Source: UBA668 sp966112835 (GTDB lineage Bacteria > Actinomycetota > Acidimicrobiia > Acidimicrobiales > Ilumatobacteraceae). Taken from it: 8,988 nt of DNA. Every line of letters begins with the position of its first letter. Within the stretch, counting starts at the first letter, position 1. The translations under genes were made by a program, and so were the position numbers. The stretch lies in NCBI GenBank assembly GCA_966112835.1, contig CBHWEI010000171.1, positions 1 through 8,988 on the forward strand. Reading direction: 5' to 3'. Shown here one piece after another: positions 1 to 5,985 of the stretch. Under the pieces are notes generated by a model. It made no database searches, was not told where the DNA came from, and was given only the letters and a program-made list of their open reading frames with translations.

Positions 1-188
1 GGGGCGGGGGCGCCCCCCCCCTCTCGTCCGTTCTGGCGGACACGCCTGAAGTTGCCTCCCTCCTCCAGCTGTCGTCGCAAGTGTGAGCGCAGATCCAGCG
101 ACCCGATCAGCTCCTCCGCGGCGATCCATGGAGGGCGATGCTCGTTCACCGTGAGCCACGGGGCCCTTACCGGCTGAAAGCCGCCCAT
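1..188 (-). CDS. Partial hypothetical protein, N-terminal 62 codons, running off the left edge
   Basis: From an ATG at 188-186 the minus strand stays open to the window edge, so the 5' end is present and the 3' end is missing. I do not recognise the protein. It begins MGGFQPVRAPWLTVNEH and has a charged, probably helical stretch at residues 23-42 (AAEELIGSLDLRSHLRRQLE), then NFRRVRQ and a Gly-rich tail. The frame looks coding: most third positions are G or C (my hand count is about three quarters), and Trp and Phe occur in a balanced composition. A competing open frame from GTG 204 gives a Gly/Arg/Pro-rich shadow-like product. GGAG at 202-199 lies 10 nt before the ATG and could be a ribosome binding site. 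A promoter can be drawn in the inverted repeat at 212-249. The run of nine C at 13-21 is prone to sequencing error, so the frame left of it is less certain. It could still be a fortuitous open frame. Confidence 0.4.
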   Translation of the reverse strand, partial: MGGFQPVRAPWLTVNEHRPPWIAAEELIGSLDLRSHLRRQLEEGGNFRRVRQNGREGGGAPA

Positions 189-211
189 CGGGGTCAAACT
201 CCACGCAACCA

Positions 212-249
212 CTCACACAATCATTGCGCTCGTGCTATGATTGTGTGAG
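212..249. promoter_or_regulatory. 13-bp inverted repeat overlapping a promoter: likely autoregulatory operator, possibly bidirectional
   Basis: The arms CTCACACAATCAT (212-224) and ATGATTGTGTGAG (237-249) are perfect inverted copies separated by 12 bp. On the plus strand a -35-like CTCACA (212-217, 4/6 to TTGACA), an 18-bp spacer and a -10-like TATGAT (236-241, 5/6 to TATAAT) fall on the arms. The expected transcript start is near 248, about 15 nt before the ATG at 263. By symmetry the minus strand carries CTCACA (249-244), 18 bp, and AATGAT (225-220), which would point at the leftward frame starting at 188. A repeat placed on the promoter of an HTH-encoding operon is what autorepression by the HTH protein would need. 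A hairpin in RNA is less likely to be its role, because transcription probably starts within the right arm. The binding protein is inferred. Confidence 0.65.
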
Positions 250-262
250 GAAGGGGGTGGAA

Positions 263-1087
263 ATGGCCGCCACCGACAACAACTACCTCGTCGTCGCTGA
301 GGTCGCTGCCGAACTTGGTGTGACCGCGCAACGGGTCCGCCACCTCCTCGCGCACGGCGAGCTGACCGGCCAGCGGGTGGGCTCGATGTGGCTAGTCGAA
401 CCCGAATCCCTTGAACGGTACCGGCGTGTCCGCCAGCCGAGAGCCGGGCGGGCACTTTCGCCGAGCTCGGCATGGGCCGCGTTGCTGACTTGCTTCGGGA
501 CCGACATGCCGCTCGAGCTAGTCGGCGCGTTCCGGCTTTTCGATGAGCGCCGCGCCCGGCTGCGCGCACTGCGGGCACGCCCGGTCGACGACTGGCGGTG
601 GCTCGCCCGCCGGCGAGCCGACGCCCAGCACTATGCGACGCGTCAGGCGTACATCGCCCGGATCGCACAAGAACCCGGGGTGATCGGCGGCGGACTCAGC
701 CACGGCATGACGGGCCCCGCCGAGCGGGAGACCGAACGCGGCATGCGCAGCGGCATGTCCCCGGGGGCACTCCCGGGGATGCGACCCGGGTTCGTCACCG
801 GGCCCGGCATCGCCGACGGGGCGACGACGGTCGACGTGTACGCCGACACGTCGACGGCTGAACGGCTCGTCAACCAGTACCGATTGCGGCCCGACCCCGC
901 CGGCAACGTCACCGTGCGCACGATCAACGCCGCGAACGCCGCACAGCTCACCGCGATCCGATCCCGGCCCCTGCCGAGCCTGGTGATCGCCGTCGACCTG
1001 CTCGAGGACCGCGACCCGCGGACCTCCACCGCCGGCCGCGACTTGCTCACCGCGATCCTCGACGACATCGGCGCCGGCGACCGATGA
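263..1087 (+). CDS. Excisionase/MerR-like helix-turn-helix protein, putative antitoxin and autorepressor (274 aa)
   Basis: This is probably the DNA-binding antitoxin partner of the downstream nucleotidyltransferase. Residues 8-55 form a MerR/excisionase-type HTH: VVAEVAAELGVTAQRVRHLL, then a wing-like GQRVGSMWLVEPESLERY. Residues 65-138 are probably helical (SPSSAWAALL, Arg-rich DERRARLRALRARP). Residues 142-188 are a Gly/Met/Pro-rich linker with repeated GM pairs. Residues 189-274 form a separate module (VYADTSTAERLVNQYRLRP, GNVTVRT, VIAVDLLEDRDPRTSTAGRDLL) that I think recurs in actinobacterial HTH proteins beside nucleotidyltransferases. I chose ATG 263 because AAGGGGG (251-257) precedes it by 5 nt; a TTG at 224 would start inside the operator repeat. 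The stop overlaps the next start by 4 bases, so translation is likely coupled. It lacks the usual AbiEi look. The HTH is clear; the antitoxin role rests on context. Confidence 0.8.
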   Translation: MAATDNNYLVVAEVAAELGVTAQRVRHLLAHGELTGQRVGSMWLVEPESLERYRRVRQPRAGRALSPSSAWAALLTCFGTDMPLELVGAFRLFDERRARLRALRARPVDDWRWLARRRADAQHYATRQAYIARIAQEPGVIGGGLSHGMTGPAERETERGMRSGMSPGALPGMRPGFVTGPGIADGATTVDVYADTSTAERLVNQYRLRPDPAGNVTVRTINAANAAQLTAIRSRPLPSLVIAVDLLEDRDPRTSTAGRDLLTAILDDIGAGDR

Positions 1088-1833
1088 CCGGACAGCTCAA
1101 CGACACCTCGGTGCGGTTGCACGAGACCGACACACCGGCATGGCAGCTGTGGGCGCAACTCGCAACGCTCGCCCACCACCTCAAGCCCGGTGACTGGATT
1201 CTCGTCGGCGGCCAGATGGTCGCCCTCCACTGTCATCTCGGCGGGATCACACCCGGCAGGACGACGACCGACATCGACGTTGTCGCCAACGTCGAGGTCA
1301 CCGACCACGCCCTCAGCGCCTGCCGTCAGGCAGCCAGCGCCCTCGGCCTCGAGCCCGCGCCCTCGTTGAACGCCAAGCACCTGCACCGGTTTCAGAACGA
1401 CGCGATGGTGCTCGACATCATGGTCCCCGACCACGCCCCCAAGCATCTTGTGCTCCGCATCGCTGGCCACGACCCCGTCCCGATCGTCGGTGGGAGGCGA
1501 GCCCTGCAACGAGCCGCGCAGTGCACGATCGACACGGCCGCCGGGATCGCGACGATCCCGCTCCCGGACCTGCGCGGTGCCCTCGTCCTCAAAGCACGCG
1601 CCTCGGTCGCCGACACCCGCGACCGGGACCGGCACCTATACGACATCGCCCAGCTCTGTGCGATCGTCCGCGACCCGCTCGAGCTGGCCGACGAACTCGA
1701 CAAGAAGGAACGCAAGTACCTGCGCGCCGTGCCGATGCCTACGCAGGCGACGGCCGACCCGTGGTTGCGCATCGATATCAGTCAGCGGGCCGACGCGGTC
1801 GAGGCATGGGAGACACTTACCGATTCGAGGTGA
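1084..1833 (+). CDS. AbiEii/MenT-like nucleotidyltransferase, putative toxin (249 aa)
   Basis: The protein looks like a minimal DNA polymerase-beta-fold nucleotidyltransferase of the type IV AbiEii toxin kind. Characterised relatives such as MenT transfer nucleotides to tRNA 3' ends and so block translation; the substrate here is unknown. Visible motifs are GGQMVALH (residues 42-49; the usual GG helix), TTDIDVV with D63 and D65 as metal ligands, and VLDIMV with D111 as the third carboxylate. Lys170 lies in the helix LRGALVLKARA and is followed by TRDRDRHLYDIAQL (178-191), matching the K ... R-K/R-D-xx-D helical signature of the AbiEii family. All catalytic residues are present, so it is probably active. 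ATG 1084 overlaps the upstream stop and has no clear Shine-Dalgarno sequence, consistent with translational coupling. The C-terminus (195-249) is helical and charged. The alternative is a stand-alone nucleotidyltransferase with a housekeeping or antibiotic-modifying role, which the HTH partner makes less likely. Confidence 0.82.
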   Translation: MTGQLNDTSVRLHETDTPAWQLWAQLATLAHHLKPGDWILVGGQMVALHCHLGGITPGRTTTDIDVVANVEVTDHALSACRQAASALGLEPAPSLNAKHLHRFQNDAMVLDIMVPDHAPKHLVLRIAGHDPVPIVGGRRALQRAAQCTIDTAAGIATIPLPDLRGALVLKARASVADTRDRDRHLYDIAQLCAIVRDPLELADELDKKERKYLRAVPMPTQATADPWLRIDISQRADAVEAWETLTDSR

Positions 1834-1866
1834 GGGAAGCGCGACCTTGCGCTCCCCAACGGGAGC
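1834..1866 (+). terminator. Hairpins just after the nucleotidyltransferase stop, possible terminator
   Basis: Two mutually exclusive stems follow the TGA directly. The first pairs GGGAAGCGC (1834-1842) with GCGCTCCC (1849-1856) around a 6-nt loop, with one bulged A. The second pairs GCTCCC (1851-1856) with GGGAGC (1861-1866) around CAAC. Only a weak T-containing stretch (CCTCGTTCGTGT) follows, so this is not a textbook intrinsic terminator. Its position between convergent genes supports a transcript-end role. Confidence 0.35.
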
Positions 1867-1904
1867 CCCTCGTTCGTGTCCGGTCGCCGAACTGGTGTCG
1901 GCGG

Positions 1905-1924
1905 ACCGGTCTGGGCGGACCAGT
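1905..1924 (-). terminator. Hairpin just after the lipoprotein stop, possible terminator
   Basis: Read on the minus strand, ACTGGTC (1924-1918) pairs with GACCGGT (1911-1905) around the 6-nt loop CGCCCA, with one G-U wobble. It begins one base after the lipoprotein stop codon. There is no T tract. A longer alternative pairing of ACTGGT (1891-1896) with ACCAGT (1919-1924) also exists. It is plausible as a transcript 3' end facing the convergent nucleotidyltransferase gene. Confidence 0.35.
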
Positions 1925-1925
1925 G

Positions 1926-2537
1926 CTAGTGGTGGAACTTCATGTCGATGTGCGAGTTGGTGAACGACAGCGCCAGCGTGCCGCCGGCGCCGCACGTGTA
2001 GCCGGCCGCGCCGGTCAGGCCCACGGCGTCCTCCACCTCGGTCTCGCGGTCGTCGCTGTTCGTGGCCGGCAGGTTGAACACCACGTTCGAGAACGCGTTG
2101 CCGCCCAAGGTGCCCGACACCGTCAGCGTGGCCGGGGTGCCGGCCTTGGTGCCGGTGAGCGACTTCGTGGTGAAGATGATGGTGGTCGCGGTCTTCGTGT
2201 AGGTGCCCTTGGCCAGGCCGTCGAGGACGCCCGAACCCGACACCGGCTGCCCACCGAGGGTGCCCGTGAACGTGCCGGTCTGGCTCGCGGTCAGCGACCA
2301 CGTGCCGTCGGCGTTGATGGCGACGGTGACGCCGTTGTTCGACAGGTTCACCGACAGGTTCGAGGCGATCGTGCTGCCCAGCTTCGTGACGAGCGAGTTG
2401 ATGGCCTCGGACGACAACTGCCAGTTGCCGGTGGGGCACGCGGTGGCGCTGCCGCCGGGTGCTGGGACGAGGACCAGTTGGCACGCGCTCAACAAGAGCG
2501 CGCCCGCGATGGCGAGTGCTGCGGTGATGCGACGCAT
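1926..2537 (-). CDS. Secreted lipoprotein of unknown function (203 aa)
   Basis: This is an exported lipid-anchored protein. The N-terminus MRRITAALAIAGALLLSAC has two Arg, a hydrophobic core and a lipobox L16-S17-A18-C19, so Cys19 should be diacylated after signal peptidase II cleavage. The mature part (about 185 aa) is rich in Thr, Gly, Ser and Val with alternating patterns (GVTVAINADGTWSL, TGTFTGTLGGQPVSGSG), suggesting a beta-sandwich or beta-barrel fold. Cys in TACPTG near its start and Cys in YTCGAG near its end could form a disulphide. The tail is LALSFTNSHIDMKFHH. I do not recognise the family; a lipocalin-like fold is only a guess. I chose ATG 2537 because GGGGGA (2547-2542) lies just upstream; an in-frame ATG at 2549 has no Shine-Dalgarno sequence and would put GEP before the signal peptide. 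It is divergent from the acyl-CoA synthetase gene across 140 bp. Confidence 0.85.
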   Translation of the reverse strand: MRRITAALAIAGALLLSACQLVLVPAPGGSATACPTGNWQLSSEAINSLVTKLGSTIASNLSVNLSNNGVTVAINADGTWSLTASQTGTFTGTLGGQPVSGSGVLDGLAKGTYTKTATTIIFTTKSLTGTKAGTPATLTVSGTLGGNAFSNVVFNLPATNSDDRETEVEDAVGLTGAAGYTCGAGGTLALSFTNSHIDMKFHH

Positions 2538-2623
2538 CGGTTCCCCCATGTGTGTGGCTCGGTAGGTGGCGCGACCCTAGTGCATTCGTGAATCGGCGCG
2601 GTGCGACGCCCGCTCGGTACGAA

Positions 2624-2638
2624 CGCGGCCGTGCCGCG
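2624..2638. promoter_or_regulatory. GC-rich inverted repeat in the lipoprotein/fadD divergent intergenic region
   Basis: The 140-bp gap 2538-2677 must hold divergent promoters, but I see no convincing -35/-10 pair on either strand. It contains the inverted repeat CGCGGC (2624-2629), CGT, GCCGCG (2633-2638) about 40 nt before the fadD start, which could be an operator or a leader hairpin. An 8-bp direct repeat GCTCGGTA occurs at 2557-2564 and 2612-2619. In DNA this GC-rich both could arise by chance. Confidence 0.2.
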
Positions 2639-2677
2639 CTGGCAGAGTGTCGGCGGGGACAACGAGGGGGAACGACG

Positions 2678-4300
2678 ATGACCGATTGGAACTTCGCGGA
2701 CGTGTACGAGGCCGTGGCGGCCCGTGTGCCGGACCGTCCGTGCCAGATCCAGGGCGAGCGCGAGATCACCTGGGCGCAGTTCGACGCCCGTGCCAACGCG
2801 CTGGCTGCCGACATGCTCCGGGCCGGCCTCGGCCACCAGAGCAAGGTGGCGGCCTACCTCTACAACTGCCCCGAGTACCTCGAGACCTACGTGGCCGCGT
2901 TCAAGGCCGGCCTCGCGCCGGTGAACACCAACTACCGGTACGGCCACGACGAGATCGTGTACCTGTTCGACAACGCCGATTCCGAGGCCGTGGTGTTCGA
3001 CGCCGCGTTCGTCGAACTCGTCGAGCAGGTTCGCCACGAACTACCCAAGGTGAAGCGCTGGTACTGCGTCACCGGTGGCTCGGCGTCGGTGCCCGACTGG
3101 GCGGTCGACTACGAGCAGGCGGTGGGTCTGGGTGTGGCCGAGGCCGTGCGCGGACCGTGGGGGCGCAGCGGCGACGATCTGCTGCTGCTCTACACCGGTG
3201 GCACCACGGGCATGCCGAAGGGCGTCATGTGGCGTCAGGACGACCTGTTCAACGTGCTCGGCTCGGGCGGCAACGCCGTGCTCGGCGTACCGCCCGCCGA
3301 GAGCATCGAGCAGCTCGTCGAGCGCATCGACCCCGCCACGCCGGGGTTCGTGCTGCTCAGCGCGTGCCCGCTGATGCACGGCACGGGTCAGTTCTCCAGC
3401 CTCATCGCCATGAACATGGGCGGCGCCGTGGTCACGTTGCCGTCGCGCCACTTCGACGTGCACGAGTTGCTGTCGGAGGTGCAGACGCACCGCGTCAACT
3501 CGCTCATCATCGTCGGTCAGGCGTTCGCCGGGCCCATCCTCGAGACGCTCGATGCCGAGCCGGGGCGTTACGACCTGTCGAGCCTGCTGATGATGTCGTC
3601 GTCGGGTGTCATGTGGAGCCAGGACAACAAGGAAGGGCTGCTGCGCCACGTGCCGCAGGCGGCGCTGTTCGACTCGTTCGGTTCGTCCGAGGCGGTCGGC
3701 ATGGGTGCGTCGGTGTCCACCGCAGGCGGCGCCACGCAGACCGCGCGCTTCATGATCGGGCCCGCCTGCGCCGTGTTCGACGACGACGGCAACCGCGTGG
3801 TGCCCGGCTCGGGCGAGCGTGGCGTGGTGGCGGTCGGCGGGTTCATCCCGCTCGGCTACTACAAGGACGAGGCCAAGACCGCGCAGACGTTCCGCACCTA
3901 CGAGGGGCAGCGCTGGAGCGTGCCCGGTGACTGGGCCGAGGTGAACGAGGACGGCACGCTGGTGCTGCTCGGCCGTGGGTCGGTGTGCATCAACACCGGC
4001 GGCGAGAAGGTGTTCCCCGAAGAGGTGGAGGAGGCCCTGAAGCAGCACCCATCGGTGCGCGACGCGGTGGCCGTCGGCCTGCCCGACCAGCGCTTCGGCG
4101 AGACCATCTGCGCCGTGGTCGAGGCCGTCGACGGCGCCGCGCCCACGCTGGCCGATCTCGCCGACCACGTGAAGTCGCACCTGGCGCACTACAAGGCGCC
4201 GCGCCACCTGGTGGTGGTCGACACCATCGGCCGCGCGCCCAATGGCAAGGTGGACTACAAGCGCCTCAAGGCCGTCGCCACCGAACGCCTCGGCGTCTGA
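2678..4300 (+). CDS. FadD-family acyl-CoA synthetase (ANL superfamily, FadD19-like, 540 aa)
   Basis: This enzyme activates a carboxylic acid, probably a fatty or steroid side-chain acid, to its acyl-CoA through an acyl-adenylate (ATP to AMP and PPi). The order of ANL motifs is complete: YTGGTTGMPKG (residues 172-182, phosphate-binding loop); DSFGSSE (332-338, E338 binding Mg); VPGDW with D418 (ribose); LGRGS (431-435, hinge); INTGGEKVFPEEVE (438-451, CoA-side A8 motif); and PNGKVDY with K524 as the catalytic Lys. From memory it resembles mycobacterial FadD19/FadD17 (YLLYTGGTTGxPKGVMWR and LGRGSVxINxGGEKV blocks), enzymes of sterol side-chain breakdown. The substrate cannot be read from the sequence, and no sterol genes are nearby. 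ATG 2678 has AGGGGG (2665-2670) 7 nt upstream; the open frame extends further left without a good start. It is convergent with glpD. Confidence 0.93.
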   Translation: MTDWNFADVYEAVAARVPDRPCQIQGEREITWAQFDARANALAADMLRAGLGHQSKVAAYLYNCPEYLETYVAAFKAGLAPVNTNYRYGHDEIVYLFDNADSEAVVFDAAFVELVEQVRHELPKVKRWYCVTGGSASVPDWAVDYEQAVGLGVAEAVRGPWGRSGDDLLLLYTGGTTGMPKGVMWRQDDLFNVLGSGGNAVLGVPPAESIEQLVERIDPATPGFVLLSACPLMHGTGQFSSLIAMNMGGAVVTLPSRHFDVHELLSEVQTHRVNSLIIVGQAFAGPILETLDAEPGRYDLSSLLMMSSSGVMWSQDNKEGLLRHVPQAALFDSFGSSEAVGMGASVSTAGGATQTARFMIGPACAVFDDDGNRVVPGSGERGVVAVGGFIPLGYYKDEAKTAQTFRTYEGQRWSVPGDWAEVNEDGTLVLLGRGSVCINTGGEKVFPEEVEEALKQHPSVRDAVAVGLPDQRFGETICAVVEAVDGAAPTLADLADHVKSHLAHYKAPRHLVVVDTIGRAPNGKVDYKRLKAVATERLGV

Positions 4301-4316
4301 CCCTTTCGAGGGTCAG
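4297..4316. terminator. Symmetric hairpin containing both convergent stop codons, likely bidirectional terminator
   Basis: CTGACCCT (4297-4304) and AGGGTCAG (4309-4316) pair perfectly over 8 bp around the tetraloop TTCG. The fadD stop TGA (4298-4300) and the glpD stop TGA (4315-4313 on the minus strand) sit at mirror positions in the two arms, so both transcripts can fold the same stem. There is no T tract on either side, so the hairpin may define or protect 3' ends rather than act as a canonical intrinsic terminator. Confidence 0.6.
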
Positions 4317-5929
4317 CGGGTGGCGAGGTACTCCTGGAGGCGGCGGTCGGCATCGTCGCCGAACAGGATGCGACACACTTCCTTCAGGCCTTCCGACTCG
4401 ACGATGTCGGACTTCGGCACCACCAGGTCGATCTTCGAGCGGCGGCGCATGAAGTCCTCCAGCTTGGTGATCATCTCGGCGTGCGCGCCAAGGTGCAGTT
4501 CGACGCGCAGGTAGTCGGCGCTGTCCATGATGTCCTCGCCCATGCGGGGGTCGTCGCGGATGGCCTCGAGCATCTCGAACGCCCGGCGGCCGTAGCGGCG
4601 CCACAGCCGGTCGGTGAGCCGCTCGGTGTCGGGCTTGCTGCGCAGGGCGTCGAGCTTCATCAGCCGGGCCTGGCGGTAGAACTCGTCGCGGGTGGCCTTG
4701 GCCGGCTCGCCGTACCAGTTGTGCAGGTCCTTCTCGAGGGGGACGCCCAGCGACTCGACCTCCTTGGCCACCTCTTCGCCCACGTTCAGGCAGTCGGTGA
4801 GCTTGCCGCCGAAGATGGTGACGACACGCCGCTTGCGGTCGGTCTCGATGGCGTGCTTGCGGCTGAGCGAGGTCCAGTCCACCGAGTCGGTGTTGCCGGC
4901 GGTGGTCTTCACCACCAGCGGCCGTACGCCGCAGCGCTCGGCGATGATGTCGTCCTTGGTGAGCGGTTTCAGCAGGTCGAGGCGGGCGTTGATCTGGCCC
5001 AGCAGGAAGTCGCGGTCCTCGTCGGTCACGTGTGTCTGGGCGACGTCGACACGGGTGTCGGTGGTGCCGATGACCGAGCGGCGGCCCATGGGGATGACGT
5101 AGAACAGGCGCTTCGTGTCGTCGAAGAACGCCAGCACGCGCTGGTGGTCGGTGGTGGTGAGGCGGGGGACCACCAGGTGGATGCCCTTGGAGTAGACGAT
5201 CTTGTGATCGGTGCTCGAGCCCCAGCTCTTGTTCAGCTCGTCGACGAACGGGCCGGCGGCGTTGATGATGACGCGGGCCGACGTGGTGTACGTCTGGCCC
5301 GAATCGGTGTCGCGCAGCTCGACCCGCCACCGGTCGGCCTCACGCGTGGTGCCGACCAGCTCGACGTAGTTCGCCGCCGACGCGCCGGCCTCGATGGCCG
5401 AACGGACGAACGAGAACACGAACCGCGAGTCGTTGTCGATGAGGTACGCATCGCGGTACTCGATGCCGCCGCGGACGTTGGTGGTGTTCACCGCCGGCTC
5501 GTCCTGCTCGATGGTCTCCTTCTTCAGCAGGCGCGGGTAGCGCGTGCCGAACTGGCCGATGCCCCAGTAGCCCAGCGCGCCGAGCCCGGCGAACCACGGC
5601 TTGTACGGCGACGTCTGGTCCAGGCTGGCCAGGAAGCTGATCTCCTTGATGTTGTCGGGGTACGCCTTCATCAGCCGGTTGCGTGACCGGCACAGCTTCC
5701 ACACCAGCAGGAACTCGTAGTTCTCGAGGTACTTGAAGCCGCCCCACACCAGGTTCGACGACTCCTGGCTGGTGAACGCGCCGAAGTCGCCCCGGTCGAT
5801 GAGCGCCACCGAGGCGCCGCGGCCCGCCAACGACGCGGCGGCGACCGCCCCGTTGATGCCGCCGCCCACGATGAGGACGTCGAAGGAACCGCCGTCGATT
5901 CGGGCGAGGTGCGCGTCGCGGGAGGCCAT
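4313..5929 (-). CDS. glpD: FAD-dependent glycerol-3-phosphate dehydrogenase (538 aa)
   Basis: The enzyme oxidises sn-glycerol 3-phosphate to dihydroxyacetone phosphate and passes electrons to quinone at the inner face of the membrane. Evidence is a Rossmann FAD motif FDVLIVGGGINGA (residues 16-28) with acidic D45 ending the second strand, then SQESSNLVWGGFKYLE (54-69), YRDAYLIDNDSRFV (158-171), AAGPFVDEL (224-232), SKGIHLVV (247-254), IPMGRRSVIGTTDT (279-292), CGVRPLV (333-339) and FGGKLTD (373-379). A helical C-terminal domain (about 400-538) follows. Length is normal for GlpD. The usual SSKLIHGGLRYLE block reads SSNLVWGGFKYLE here (His to Trp, Arg to Lys), so it belongs to a divergent subgroup. 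ATG 5929 is the only start available: an in-frame TGA lies five codons upstream. No Shine-Dalgarno sequence is visible. It follows the LAL regulator gene by 56 bp on the same strand and may be cotranscribed. No glpK or glpF is present. Confidence 0.9.
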   Translation of the reverse strand: MASRDAHLARIDGGSFDVLIVGGGINGAVAAASLAGRGASVALIDRGDFGAFTSQESSNLVWGGFKYLENYEFLLVWKLCRSRNRLMKAYPDNIKEISFLASLDQTSPYKPWFAGLGALGYWGIGQFGTRYPRLLKKETIEQDEPAVNTTNVRGGIEYRDAYLIDNDSRFVFSFVRSAIEAGASAANYVELVGTTREADRWRVELRDTDSGQTYTTSARVIINAAGPFVDELNKSWGSSTDHKIVYSKGIHLVVPRLTTTDHQRVLAFFDDTKRLFYVIPMGRRSVIGTTDTRVDVAQTHVTDEDRDFLLGQINARLDLLKPLTKDDIIAERCGVRPLVVKTTAGNTDSVDWTSLSRKHAIETDRKRRVVTIFGGKLTDCLNVGEEVAKEVESLGVPLEKDLHNWYGEPAKATRDEFYRQARLMKLDALRSKPDTERLTDRLWRRYGRRAFEMLEAIRDDPRMGEDIMDSADYLRVELHLGAHAEMITKLEDFMRRRSKIDLVVPKSDIVESEGLKEVCRILFGDDADRRLQEYLATR

Positions 5930-5985
5930 GGGGGCATTCTGTCAGTGGTGATCGGCAACGGCTACCGGAGCAGCTGCCTCAGGTG

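Noticed and set aside
1..21. GC-only start of the window with palindrome GGGGGCGCCCCC (6-17) and a nine-C run
   Set aside because: It could be taken for a terminator, but there is no T tract and it lies inside an open minus-strand frame. It is equally explained by composition or homopolymer error at an edge.
26..41. Small hairpin GTCCG (26-30) / CGGAC (37-41)
   Set aside because: A 5-bp stem in very GC-rich DNA inside a probable coding frame is not significant.
224..262. Upstream TTG start for the HTH gene
   Set aside because: It would start translation inside the operator spacer, upstream of the likely transcript start; ATG 263 has a good Shine-Dalgarno site.
643..1635. 330-codon minus-strand frame opposite the HTH and nucleotidyltransferase genes
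   Set aside because: It overlaps two motif-supported genes and gives a low-complexity product, so it is an antisense shadow.
1636..2844. 402-codon minus-strand frame across the nucleotidyltransferase 3' end and the lipoprotein
   Set aside because: It is a shadow. The lipoprotein frame inside it has a signal peptide, lipobox and Shine-Dalgarno site, while this frame is Arg/His-rich without motifs.
3041..4207. 388-codon minus-strand frame opposite fadD, and the long plus-strand frame at 2647-3930
   Set aside because: Both are shifted or antisense readings of the acyl-CoA synthetase, which has all the ANL motifs in its own frame.
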